Shown piece after piece: positions 5,860 through 11,973 of a stretch of DNA of 11,973 nt (positions are counted from its first letter, which is position 1; each line of letters starts with the position of its first letter). The stretch covers positions 1 to 11,973 of the forward strand of contig CAYHKY010000047.1 of the NCBI GenBank assembly GCA_964357355.1, written 5' to 3'. The notes beneath the pieces were generated by a model. That model was not told where the DNA came from and searched no databases. It saw nothing but the letters and a program-made list of their open reading frames with translations. A program made the position numbers and the translations under genes. This DNA is from CAYHKY01 sp964357355 (lineage in GTDB: Bacteria; Patescibacteriota; Microgenomatia; UBA10105).

Positions 5860-7189
5860 TTAAAGATGTGCGGATAGTCCCTGCAAATTTGGTTGCTGCC
5901 TCTACTACAGATTCTGGAACAGGATCTTGATTGTCTTTGTCCGGAAGTATTATGAAAAAAGCACAGCCTTGCGCGGGTGAAGTATCCACTCCGGCAAACC
6001 CGTCATGTGCATTAGCAATCCGTTTTACGATAGCCAGCCCTACACCCGTGCCATTTTCTTCATTTGGATTTATACGATAACCAACTCCAAAAACTTTATG
6101 TGCTCTATTTGGATTCATCCCTCTGCCATTATCTGCCATGACGACAGTCGTAAAACCCCGGCAATTCATCGCAGCAACTTTTAGTGTATTGCCTCCGTAC
6201 TTCAATACATTTCCCAGCACATTTGCAAAAATTGATTTAATTGCCGGATCGGCATAGATAATAGTACCATCGATTGATGGATCTGCTACAAGTCGCAATC
6301 TGGATTGATTATTACTCCACAAGGCTTGGGATTCCTGAGTAATAACATTTCTTAGTTCCTGAGTTTTTCTACCAACAGAAACATGTTGTTTGAGTGTTTC
6401 TTCATCAAGGACAAGGTAGGATGCAGTATCCAATTTCCTGAGAGCATTTGCTACGCTGGATTGTGCGGAACTTACAATCCTTTTTAAATTAAAAGGCACT
6501 GCATTTTTATTTAAAATAATTCTCAGAATCAATCCGAAATTATAAGTTTGGTATTCAATTTCCCGAAACACTTCGGTAAAATAAGCTTGGATTTCTTCGG
6601 GAGATTTTTTACGATTCTCGGTTAGCAGAAACTGCCCGATAGTCGGGAAGCGATGCAATTTCGCAACTTTTTTATTTAAAACTTCTTTTGCCAATGCCTG
6701 ACGCAAATCTAAAAAAGGTTTATCCCGATAAGATTCGACTACGTCATCCAAACCTAAGTCATGGGCATAATTTTCTACATCAGCACGGGGTCTTCTATCA
6801 TCACGGATATGAATTATGTCTTCAGTTCTCAACTGTACTTTGCCATTTGTATCAATACTCAAAGTCCCTGCTTCAAGCAATGTCTCAAGCTCTTCGGGAT
6901 TAATATACCCAGGTTGCCCGTCTATCAAACCAGCATCATTAAGAATTTTTAGGTAGCCTTTTAAAGTGGTGAAGGGTACCCGCGCATCATGGTTATGCGC
7001 ATTGAGCCAAAGATAACGGGATTCCCGTACGGATTTTTCAAACGGAGTCACTGATTGTCTATCTGGTAAAGCCGGATGATAACTTCCGTCATGAGTCATT
7101 GCAGAAGTTCCATTGCTTGCCTTCTCAAATGGAGTCACAGAGAATCTGTGAGGCGATGAATATCGCGGTGACACTTCTTTTAGAGTCAT
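5834..7189 (-). CDS. Soluble histidine-kinase-like ATPase with displaced H-box-like motif
   Basis: This 451-residue protein has no membrane helix. The C-terminal half (about 265-415) is a HATPase_c domain: N-box NVLGNVLKYG (Asn327), G1 ADNGRGM (Asp353), and G2 NGTGVGLAIVKRI; the F-box is altered (VFGVGYR). Residues 61-82 (NHDARVPFTTLKGYLKIL) resemble a HisKA H-box with His67. They lie about 260 residues before the N-box instead of the usual 100 or so, with an unrecognised mainly helical segment between. The N-terminal 55 residues look disordered and carry the motif SVTPFEK twice (17-23, 46-52). AGGA lies 5 bases before the ATG. No response regulator is adjacent, so it may signal to a distant partner or use ATP for another purpose. 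It overlaps the convergent gene by 26 bp. Confidence 0.85.
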   Translation of the reverse strand: MTLKEVSPRYSSPHRFSVTPFEKASNGTSAMTHDGSYHPALPDRQSVTPFEKSVRESRYLWLNAHNHDARVPFTTLKGYLKILNDAGLIDGQPGYINPEELETLLEAGTLSIDTNGKVQLRTEDIIHIRDDRRPRADVENYAHDLGLDDVVESYRDKPFLDLRQALAKEVLNKKVAKLHRFPTIGQFLLTENRKKSPEEIQAYFTEVFREIEYQTYNFGLILRIILNKNAVPFNLKRIVSSAQSSVANALRKLDTASYLVLDEETLKQHVSVGRKTQELRNVITQESQALWSNNQSRLRLVADPSIDGTIIYADPAIKSIFANVLGNVLKYGGNTLKVAAMNCRGFTTVVMADNGRGMNPNRAHKVFGVGYRINPNEENGTGVGLAIVKRIANAHDGFAGVDTSPAQGCAFFIILPDKDNQDPVPESVVEAATKFAGTIRTSLINTPRLEN

Positions 7190-7244
7190 GGTGTCCTGAT
7201 TTTACCATATCCTATAATAATTATCTACGCATTAATTTAAGTCT

Positions 7245-7334
7245 ATTCAGTTCTTCCCAGTGTCATCCCCGCGAAAGCGGGGATCTGGATTCCCGGTCAA
7301 GCCGGGAATGACGTATTGTTGGTAAGAACTGAAT
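7245..7334. repeat. 90-bp nested inverted repeat
   Basis: The outer arms ATTCAGTTCTTCCCA (7245-7259) and the complement of TGGTAAGAACTGAAT (7320-7334) match at 14 of 15 bases. Between them sits a 51-bp unit with two further hairpins. The element lies in the gap between two minus-strand genes. No T-tract follows on either strand, so it does not look like a standard terminator. It resembles a small non-autonomous mobile element with terminal inverted repeats, or one repeat inserted into another. Confidence 0.75.
7262..7312. repeat. 51-bp double-hairpin repeat unit with GTCAT/ATGAC ends
   Basis: The unit begins GTCAT and ends ATGAC. It contains CCCCGC-GAAA-GCGGGG (7267-7282), a perfect 6-bp stem with a GAAA tetraloop. 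ATTCCCGG-TCAAG-CCGGGAAT (7289-7309) follows, with an 8-bp stem. Repeats of this type (GTCATTCCCGCGAAAGCGGG and similar) are spread through many bacterial genomes as intergenic palindromes. Confidence 0.75.
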
Positions 7335-7402
7335 TCACTTTTTAATTTGGGGTATCAGGACAAGAAAAAAGTATGTGAAAATGAGAGTTAATGAATAAAA
7401 TT

Positions 7403-7750
7403 TCAGTCAAATAACATTACTTGTGGTCCAGTAAATTCCAAGGAAATAACCAACATAGGGGAATGACAGTATTTGCAAGTAAGTGATTTCATACTTTGAA
7501 TATGTCGTATTGCCTCTGTCCCGATTACACCCTCGATACAAAGAGATAATAACGTATATTTTCCTTTTCTCTTGATACCATTAACTAAAGCTTCGCAGCT
7601 ATTTTTTGGATGAGCCACCTGTAATATAAACTTTACCTCAGTTTCCGATGAACGAGGTATGCCTATTTTTGCGTTTAATCTGTCCGTTATTTTAGATCCC
7701 TCCGGAAATTCTCTTGTCATAGTACGGGATATTAGCATAAATACTGTCAT
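7403..7750 (-). CDS. Unknown small protein with a CxxC motif
   Basis: I do not recognise this 115-residue protein. It is predicted soluble, basic in its middle part, with a possible zinc or redox motif TCKYCHSP (Cys92, Cys95) near the end and other cysteines at 52 and 71. The next in-frame ATGs (7738, 7720) are alternative starts; no Shine-Dalgarno is clear for any of them. It is divergent from dcd with a 69-bp A+T-rich gap. It could be a spurious frame, but no competing gene occupies the region. Confidence 0.6.
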   Translation of the reverse strand: MTVFMLISRTMTREFPEGSKITDRLNAKIGIPRSSETEVKFILQVAHPKNSCEALVNGIKRKGKYTLLSLCIEGVIGTEAIRHIQSMKSLTCKYCHSPMLVISLEFTGPQVMLFD

Positions 7751-7819
7751 ATCGCAAAAAACGGATGAATATAATTGTAATTTTGCACCGTTTTGTTTAA
7801 ACTTAAAAGTAGTTAATAT

Positions 7820-8386
7820 ATGATTTTATCTGATAGGGATATTAAAAATGCTCTAGTTTCCAATCGCGTAATTTTTACTCCTGAACTTGACTTGGATGAG
7901 CAACTCGGGTCTTGTTCGGTAGATTTGCGCCTCGGAAACTCATTTCGCGTGTTTAAACATAGTCGGTATCCTTATATCGACCCTCATGACAAAAAACCAG
8001 CTTCTGACATGATGGTAGAAGAACTGGTGAATGAGGGTCAACCTTTTATCCTTCAACCGGGGGATTTTGTGTTAGCTACCACAGTTGAGTCTTTCCGCTT
8101 ACCTGACGATTTGCTGGCCAGGTTAGAAGGTAGATCTTCACTGGGAAGATTGGGTATTGTAGTCCATTCAACTGCCTCAATATTTGAACCGGGTTGGGAC
8201 GGTGTAGTCGTCATGGAGCTTGGGAATTTAGGCAGAATGCCGGTGGCTCTTTATCCGGGTATGCGGATTTGTTCATTGACGTTTGAAGAACTTTCATCAC
8301 CCTCAGAAGTGCCGTATAATCTTAAGAAGCACGCCAAATACATCAGGCAAAAGACACCCCTGGCAAGCAAGATTTCAGAAGAGTAA
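7820..8386 (+). CDS. dcd: dCTP deaminase
   Basis: This 188-residue protein deaminates dCTP to dUTP, supplying the route to dTMP. Recognisable family segments are CSVDLRLGNSFRVF (32-45), the active-site motif EGRSSLGRLGIVVHSTAS (103-120), PGWDG, the catalytic Glu133 in VMELGN, and LYPGMRICSLTFEEL (144-158). The C-terminus KYIRQKTPLASKI resembles the family's nucleotide-closing tail. Length fits the trimeric Dcd family (about 190 residues). I cannot tell from the sequence whether it also has dUTPase activity, as some relatives do. There is only a weak ribosome binding site. It stands alone, about 770 bp before a deoxynucleoside kinase that serves the same pathway. Confidence 0.95.
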   Translation: MILSDRDIKNALVSNRVIFTPELDLDEQLGSCSVDLRLGNSFRVFKHSRYPYIDPHDKKPASDMMVEELVNEGQPFILQPGDFVLATTVESFRLPDDLLARLEGRSSLGRLGIVVHSTASIFEPGWDGVVVMELGNLGRMPVALYPGMRICSLTFEELSSPSEVPYNLKKHAKYIRQKTPLASKISEE

Positions 8387-8489
8387 ACGATTGAGGTTTT
8401 TCCAAGTATCAGTATCTTAAGCAAGAAATGTAATTTCTTATAGAAAAGTAGTTGGAAGGAAGTGATAAAATCTGAAGCAAAGTATTACT

Positions 8490-8747
8490 GTGCACAGAAT
8501 CGGAGCGGATCAACCGTTTGCGCAAATGATACCGAGTTTAGGGCTATTATTTGGGTATAATAGTAAAACTGACGATAGAGCAATCCTTGTTCAGGTACCA
8601 CAAACCGGAGTTTGGTTTAGGCAGGAACCAAGCGATCTATCCTGGATTGAAATAACTGCAGCTGAGGCGCAGATGTACACAACTTTACCGATGAGAAGTT
8701 ACGCAGAAGCAACGCAACATTTAAGGCGCGGTGTTGAACAATTCTAA
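8490..8747 (+). CDS. Unknown small protein, 85 residues
   Basis: I do not recognise this protein. It starts with GTG at 8490; the frame stays open a few codons further up to the stop at 8466 (including a CTG at 8472), and GGAAGGAAGTG lies just before that stretch. It reads as a soluble alpha/beta protein (ILVQVPQTGVWFRQ strand pattern, helical C-terminus). It is 103 bp downstream of dcd. Its TAA shares three bases with the TAG of the convergent gene. Minus-strand frames across it look like shadows. Confidence 0.6.
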   Translation: MHRIGADQPFAQMIPSLGLLFGYNSKTDDRAILVQVPQTGVWFRQEPSDLSWIEITAAEAQMYTTLPMRSYAEATQHLRRGVEQF

Positions 8748-9076
8748 TTACCATCAAAGCAAAGTACCTGCATACTTCTAAAATGAGGCGAAGGGGCGTC
8801 TTCTGGCGGACCGATATATTGGGGAAAAAGGTTCGTCGCGACAGTATTGACAAGCAACTTTCTCCTGTTTGGATCTACGACCAGTAAGGCGTGGTGTAGT
8901 ATTTTCTGTGTTGCACTGTCCTTATATACTAAACGGTGAACCAAATGGTTCGGAAGTGCAGTATTGATTGCCTGCGTTAAACTATCTGCCGCGTCCTCAC
9001 ACATTTCGCGTGTTTCTAACATGTCATTTTCCCTCATTAAATCCCTTACAAGATCAGCTGCCTGTTCCACGCTCAT
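8744..9076 (-). CDS. Unknown small protein, possibly a minimal papain/transglutaminase-like fold
   Basis: This 110-residue soluble protein starts MSVEQAADLVRDLM and is helical for about 40 residues. Three features recall the Cys-His-Asp/Asn order of papain-like or transglutaminase-like hydrolases: Cys26 at a helix start (MCEDAADSLTQAI), His61/His62 before a strand (HHALLVVDP), and LLVNTVATNLFP with Asn77. This resemblance is weak and based on motif order only. A TAAAAT hexamer about 10 bases before the ATG would give a near-leaderless mRNA. The stop codon overlaps that of the convergent gene. Confidence 0.6.
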   Translation of the reverse strand: MSVEQAADLVRDLMRENDMLETREMCEDAADSLTQAINTALPNHLVHRLVYKDSATQKILHHALLVVDPNRRKLLVNTVATNLFPQYIGPPEDAPSPHFRSMQVLCFDGN

Positions 9077-9117
9077 AATATGACAATTTTACTTCATTGC
9101 TACAACTATTGGCCATA

Positions 9118-9146
9118 TTGCGGGAATTTCTGCTTCGTGATACAAC
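9118..9146 (+). promoter_or_regulatory. Candidate promoter of the deoxynucleoside kinase gene
   Basis: TTGCGG (9118-9123) and TACAAC (9141-9146) are separated by exactly 17 bases. Initiation would fall within a few bases of the ATG at 9155, giving a near-leaderless mRNA. This fits the absence of a Shine-Dalgarno and argues against the longer frame beginning at 9080. Confidence 0.45.
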
Positions 9147-9154
9147 TTACGACA

Positions 9155-9808
9155 ATGAAAAAAAATAATCACCACTACATTGCTGTTACAGGCACTATGG
9201 GAGCCGGAAAAACAACTGCCGCCAAGATTTTGGCAAAGTATCTGCGTTTTGAATTGATCGAGGAAAACTTCGGCGAAAATGCATTCCTTTCGCGGTTTTA
9301 CAAGGATATGCAAAAATGGGCTTTTCACTCACAGACTTTTTTTCTCATGGAGAAACTCAATCAAATGCTCAAAACTGCGGATCTTATAAAAAAGAAATCT
9401 GTGATACAGGACACCCCCCTTTACCAGGACGTTTTTTCCTATGCCAAAGCCCAGCATATCACCGGGCACATGGATGACGCGGAATGGAAATTGTATCAAA
9501 AAATTTACCGTTCATTCGTATCATACATCCCCAAACCTACACATATTATTTATCTCAAAACCTCACTTGATATAGTCAAAAATCGCATTGCCGGTAGGCG
9601 CAGAAGTTTTGAGTCACAAATTCCCGACGGATATTTGGAACTTCTGGAAATGCTAAATGATGGCTGGATGAAAAAAGAAATAGGTGGGGAGCGTGTTTTG
9701 GTTGTCGAGACCGATCATTTGGACTTGGTTAAAAATAAGAATGATATCCGCGCATTTGTGAAACTGGTCAAGAATGAAATCGCTCTTAGACCGCAGAAAA
9801 ATTACTGA
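9155..9808 (+). CDS. Deoxynucleoside kinase family protein
   Basis: From the ATG at 9155 this is a 217-residue P-loop kinase, likely phosphorylating deoxynucleosides in salvage. It has Walker A GTMGAGKTT (13-21), the substrate-side Glu36/Glu37, QDTPLYQDVFSYA (85-97) at the position of the family's DRS or ERS motif, strand HIIYLKTS, and the lid segment RIAGRRRSFE (144-153). The Arg of the DRS motif is replaced by Thr, so substrate choice may differ from classical dGK/dCK enzymes. An open frame reaches an ATG at 9080, but the added 25 residues (Cys/Tyr/Trp-rich) look non-coding and overlap the promoter. The 3' end overlaps the convergent kinase gene by 23 bp. Confidence 0.9.
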   Translation: MKKNNHHYIAVTGTMGAGKTTAAKILAKYLRFELIEENFGENAFLSRFYKDMQKWAFHSQTFFLMEKLNQMLKTADLIKKKSVIQDTPLYQDVFSYAKAQHITGHMDDAEWKLYQKIYRSFVSYIPKPTHIIYLKTSLDIVKNRIAGRRRSFESQIPDGYLELLEMLNDGWMKKEIGGERVLVVETDHLDLVKNKNDIRAFVKLVKNEIALRPQKNY

Positions 9809-11216
9809 TTCTGATAGTTACGCCGTGTTCTGGAGTTTGTTGTATATGGATCGGGAGTTGGCAGACGTGGCAGATTTCTTTGACGATGGCGAGCCCCAGT
9901 CCGGTTCCCGGAACATGGTCTGAAACCAGAGATCCGCGGAAGAAACGCTTGAACAAGAGCGCTTGCTCGTTTTCGCGAACGGGAAGTCCGGTATTGCTGA
10001 TAGCAAACTCTGCCGTACGTCCAGTGACTTTCCATTCGAGCGATATTTCCCCCTTATCTATATTATATTTAATTGCATTGGTAACTAGATTCGTCATTAA
10101 AACCCGGAAGTATTGGTGGACCATGACTAATTTCAAATTTTCGGGACAGATGAATTCCAAATGCAAATGTTTTTTCTCAATTTCCGGATTTTGCTCGCCC
10201 AAAATTTTCTGTGTATAGATACCAACCTGTACTAATCCTATTTTTTGCGGAGCACCTTCAGAAACGCTGGCTAGAAGTAAGAGACTGTCAATGACACCAC
10301 CCAGGCTTAACAAAATTTCGCGGGCTTTCTCGACATGCGCCTGGTTCTGATCACCGGATGAATTTTTGTCTTTCTCTACCAATTCCAAAGTTGATAATGC
10401 GCGTGCCAATGGAGTTTTAAGTTCATGGGATGCATTAGCGATAAAAGATTTTTGTTTCATCACTCCTTCACGGATACGTTCCAGCATCTGGTTAAAAGTT
10501 TGGGAGAGCGCCGCAATCTCCTGAGATTGCTCATTTACCCGGGCAATTTGTTGCGGGATATGGGTAACTTTTACTGTTTGCATATAGGAAATCAATTTTC
10601 TTAAAGGGTCGAAGGATTTTTTGGTAACCAAGTATCCCGATATCCAGGATAACAAAATACTCACAGGCAGAATAAACAACATGATGGTCAGGTTCGTTTC
10701 TACTAGGTTATTAAGCAATCTGGCTTCTTTGGCAACTTGCATGACACCCAGAACCTGGTTATTTTCAATGAGTGGGACAGTGTATGTATCGTATACTTGT
10801 CCATTAGACAGAAGAGTGTCCTGATAAATCGGCTTGCGGGCAGTTACTGCGCGGTTAAATAATGCCTTATCCATAAAATTTTCTGTTCCCTGGTTTGCAG
10901 GTAAATTGCGGTAAATTCCGTATGTGCCGACTTGTGCGAAGTTACGGTCAAAAATTACCACTGACACATCATAATCGCGTACCCGGGAGGACAGAGTTTC
11001 ACCCTGTGGGCCGCGCTTATAAAGAAGTTCGGAGTTTTCCGAAGTTATATGCTCGCGGATAATATCGTTGGTTCTTTGCGACAAATAATTCTTGACGTCT
11101 TTTTCTACCTGATAATAATAAATCAGGGATAAGAAGACTCCGGTTGCGATTATTATCAGGGTTGAAGAAAGGCTGAAAAGAAGCGCGATTTTTGTAGAAA
11201 GACTTAATTTTCGCAT
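9786..11216 (-). CDS. Sensor histidine kinase with large extracytoplasmic sensor domain
   Basis: This 476-residue membrane kinase has TM1 (about 11-34), an external domain (about 35-172) that looks like a PAS/CACHE-type sensor (VVIFDRNFAQVG, VPLIENNQVLGVMQVAKE), TM2 (about 175-197) and HAMP (about 198-250). The H-box NASHELKTPLARAL has His264, the N-box is NLVTNAIKYN (Asn380), the G1 box is SNTGLP (Asn in place of Asp, as in a common kinase subset), followed by KRFFRG and GTGLGLAIVKE. It is predicted functional. Its start overlaps the regulator gene by 13 bp, giving coupled translation; GGGG lies about 10 bases upstream. It ends within the 3' end of the nucleoside kinase gene. The ligand is unknown. 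Confidence 0.95.
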   Translation of the reverse strand: MRKLSLSTKIALLFSLSSTLIIIATGVFLSLIYYYQVEKDVKNYLSQRTNDIIREHITSENSELLYKRGPQGETLSSRVRDYDVSVVIFDRNFAQVGTYGIYRNLPANQGTENFMDKALFNRAVTARKPIYQDTLLSNGQVYDTYTVPLIENNQVLGVMQVAKEARLLNNLVETNLTIMLFILPVSILLSWISGYLVTKKSFDPLRKLISYMQTVKVTHIPQQIARVNEQSQEIAALSQTFNQMLERIREGVMKQKSFIANASHELKTPLARALSTLELVEKDKNSSGDQNQAHVEKAREILLSLGGVIDSLLLLASVSEGAPQKIGLVQVGIYTQKILGEQNPEIEKKHLHLEFICPENLKLVMVHQYFRVLMTNLVTNAIKYNIDKGEISLEWKVTGRTAEFAISNTGLPVRENEQALLFKRFFRGSLVSDHVPGTGLGLAIVKEICHVCQLPIHIQQTPEHGVTIRISNFSAV

Positions 11217-11878
11217 AGCATATACCCCAATCCCTTGACGGTTGTAATATATTTTTTGTTAGTTCCGGCGCCGATTTTTTTGCGCAGAGTGGCGATGTGT
11301 ACGTCTACAGTATTTGAAAACAAGTCAGCTTGTTCATCCCAGGCATGTGAAAGCAGCGTTAGTCTGTCGATTGCTTTGCTTTTATGAAGTGCCAAATAGT
11401 GAAGCAAGGCATATTCTTTGGGTGAGAGCGGAATGAGTTTGCCTGACCTGGTCACCTCATGCGTATTTGTATTGATCGACAGGTCTTGGATTTCCAAAGT
11501 TGGGTTGACCACGACTTTGTCTCGGCGCCTGAGCAATGCCTCAATCCGGGCAAGCAGTTCAGAAAAGGCGAATGGTTTTGTCAGGTAATCATCGGCACCG
11601 CTACCCAAGCCTTTGACCCTGTCGTCAATTTGGCTTTTTGCTGTCAACATCAAAATAGGGGTTGTATTGTAGTTTTTGCGTATTAACTGACATAATGTCG
11701 GACCGTTAGTGTCAGGCAGCATCCAATCCATGATAATTAAGTCATATTCTTCGTCACCTGCAAGTTGGATTACCATTTTGCCATCACATGCTGTATCCAC
11801 GGCAAAGGCATGACGGCTAAGCATCGTCTTTAGATTCACCGCTATTATTTCATCATCTTCAATTATCAGAATCCGCAT
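11204..11878 (-). CDS. OmpR/PhoB-family response regulator (second system)
   Basis: This 224-residue regulator is the same length as the first system's regulator. The receiver domain has Glu7/Asp8/Asp9, phospho-acceptor Asp51 in IMDWMLP, Thr79 in MLTAKS and Lys101 in LTKPF. The winged-helix effector has SNTVDVHIATLRKKI as the recognition helix and GLGYML in the wing. The ATG at 11878 is the natural family start (MRILIIEDDE). It lies about 40 bases after a TATAAT that forms the end of duplicated element B, so the element is probably its promoter and possibly its own target. It overlaps the kinase gene by 13 bp. Confidence 0.95.
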   Translation of the reverse strand: MRILIIEDDEIIAVNLKTMLSRHAFAVDTACDGKMVIQLAGDEEYDLIIMDWMLPDTNGPTLCQLIRKNYNTTPILMLTAKSQIDDRVKGLGSGADDYLTKPFAFSELLARIEALLRRRDKVVVNPTLEIQDLSINTNTHEVTRSGKLIPLSPKEYALLHYLALHKSKAIDRLTLLSHAWDEQADLFSNTVDVHIATLRKKIGAGTNKKYITTVKGLGYMLCEN

Positions 11879-11918
11879 ATGATTGGTGTTCCGGGGTATT
11901 TTAGACCTTATGTGTGTA

Positions 11919-11947
11919 ATTATAGCCTACATACTTGAATTTGTTCC
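11919..11947 (-). promoter_or_regulatory. Probable promoter of the second two-component operon
   Basis: On the minus strand a perfect TATAAT (11924-11919) lies 17 bases after GGAACA (11947-11942), which is a poor -35. TTCA starts 15 bases before the TATAAT, the same spacing as in the first system's promoters. A weak -35 with a TTCA motif at fixed distance fits an activator-dependent promoter. Confidence 0.55.
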
Positions 11948-11969
11948 GGCCATATACCCCTCTAAGCTG
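11922..11969 (-). repeat. Copy B of the 48-bp duplicated element (uninterrupted)
   Basis: Read on the minus strand this is CAGCTTAGAGG-G-GTATATGGCCG followed directly by GAACAAATTCAAGTATGTA-G-GCTAT. It matches 3881-3949 at 45 of 48 bases once that copy's 21-bp insert is removed. It sits upstream of the second response regulator. Similarity beyond 11969 cannot be tested because the window ends four bases later. Confidence 0.8.
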
Positions 11970-11973
11970 CTTT

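Noticed and set aside
7262..7312. Double hairpin as a Rho-independent terminator
   Set aside because: Neither stem is followed by a T-tract on either strand, and the unit has the form of a dispersed intergenic repeat.
8423..8439. Hairpin AAGAAAT/ATTTCTT downstream of dcd
   Set aside because: A+T-only-type stem with a 3-base loop and no T-tract; likely chance in A+T-rich sequence.
8617..8853. Minus-strand frame bridging the two small unknown genes
   Set aside because: It overlaps both better-supported frames and has no recognisable features.
9802..10218. Several frames on both strands within the second histidine kinase gene
   Set aside because: The kinase frame carries the N, G1, F and G2 boxes here, so the others are shadows.

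Overview
The window reads as a stretch of bacterial chromosome at roughly 40% G+C with the standard code (several genes end in TGA). Short intergenic gaps, overlapping gene ends, near-leaderless starts, a heavy-metal-domain/TauE-SafE/cupredoxin fusion, a DUF2933-like peptide, a secreted SGNH hydrolase with a dockerin-like tail and small Cys-rich secreted proteins together suggest a Candidate Phyla Radiation (Patescibacteria, perhaps Microgenomates-like) genome. That assignment is inference from gene style. I saw no rRNA, tRNA, CRISPR array or transposase gene.

Layout. 1-3521 is a metal-handling module. On the minus strand it has an OmpR-type response regulator, its histidine kinase, and a membrane protein fusing a CxxC metal-binding domain, a TauE/SafE transporter and a cupredoxin; the last gene runs off the left edge. 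A small DUF2933-like protein is divergent on the plus strand. The regulator and fusion-protein promoters share an 11-bp direct-repeat box (TTCATnAAAnC type) placed 4 bp from the -10 hexamer, so they look like one small regulon. 3522-3880 is a gap of about 360 bp with only a 23-codon ORF and a weak direct repeat. 3881-5859 is a plus-strand unit: a duplicated promoter-like element, an unknown protein, the SGNH hydrolase and a Cys-rich membrane-anchored protein. 5834-7189 (minus) is a soluble histidine-kinase-like ATPase with an N-terminal H-box-like motif far from its ATPase domain. 7245-7334 is a nested inverted repeat. 7403-9076 holds three small unknown genes and dcd (dCTP deaminase). 9155-9808 is a deoxynucleoside kinase. 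9786-11878 (minus) is a second complete two-component system with a large extracytoplasmic sensor domain.

How the parts may work together. The most striking non-coding signal is a 48-bp element present twice at 45/48 identity: upstream of the second response regulator (11922-11969, minus) and upstream of the secreted-hydrolase unit (3881-3949, plus). The copy at 3881 carries an extra 21-bp palindromic insert, close to two helical turns, between its upstream part and its promoter-proximal part. The simplest reading is that the second two-component system controls both itself and the secreted unit; a dispersed repeat is the alternative. dCTP deaminase and the deoxynucleoside kinase fit a reduced salvage route for deoxynucleotides.
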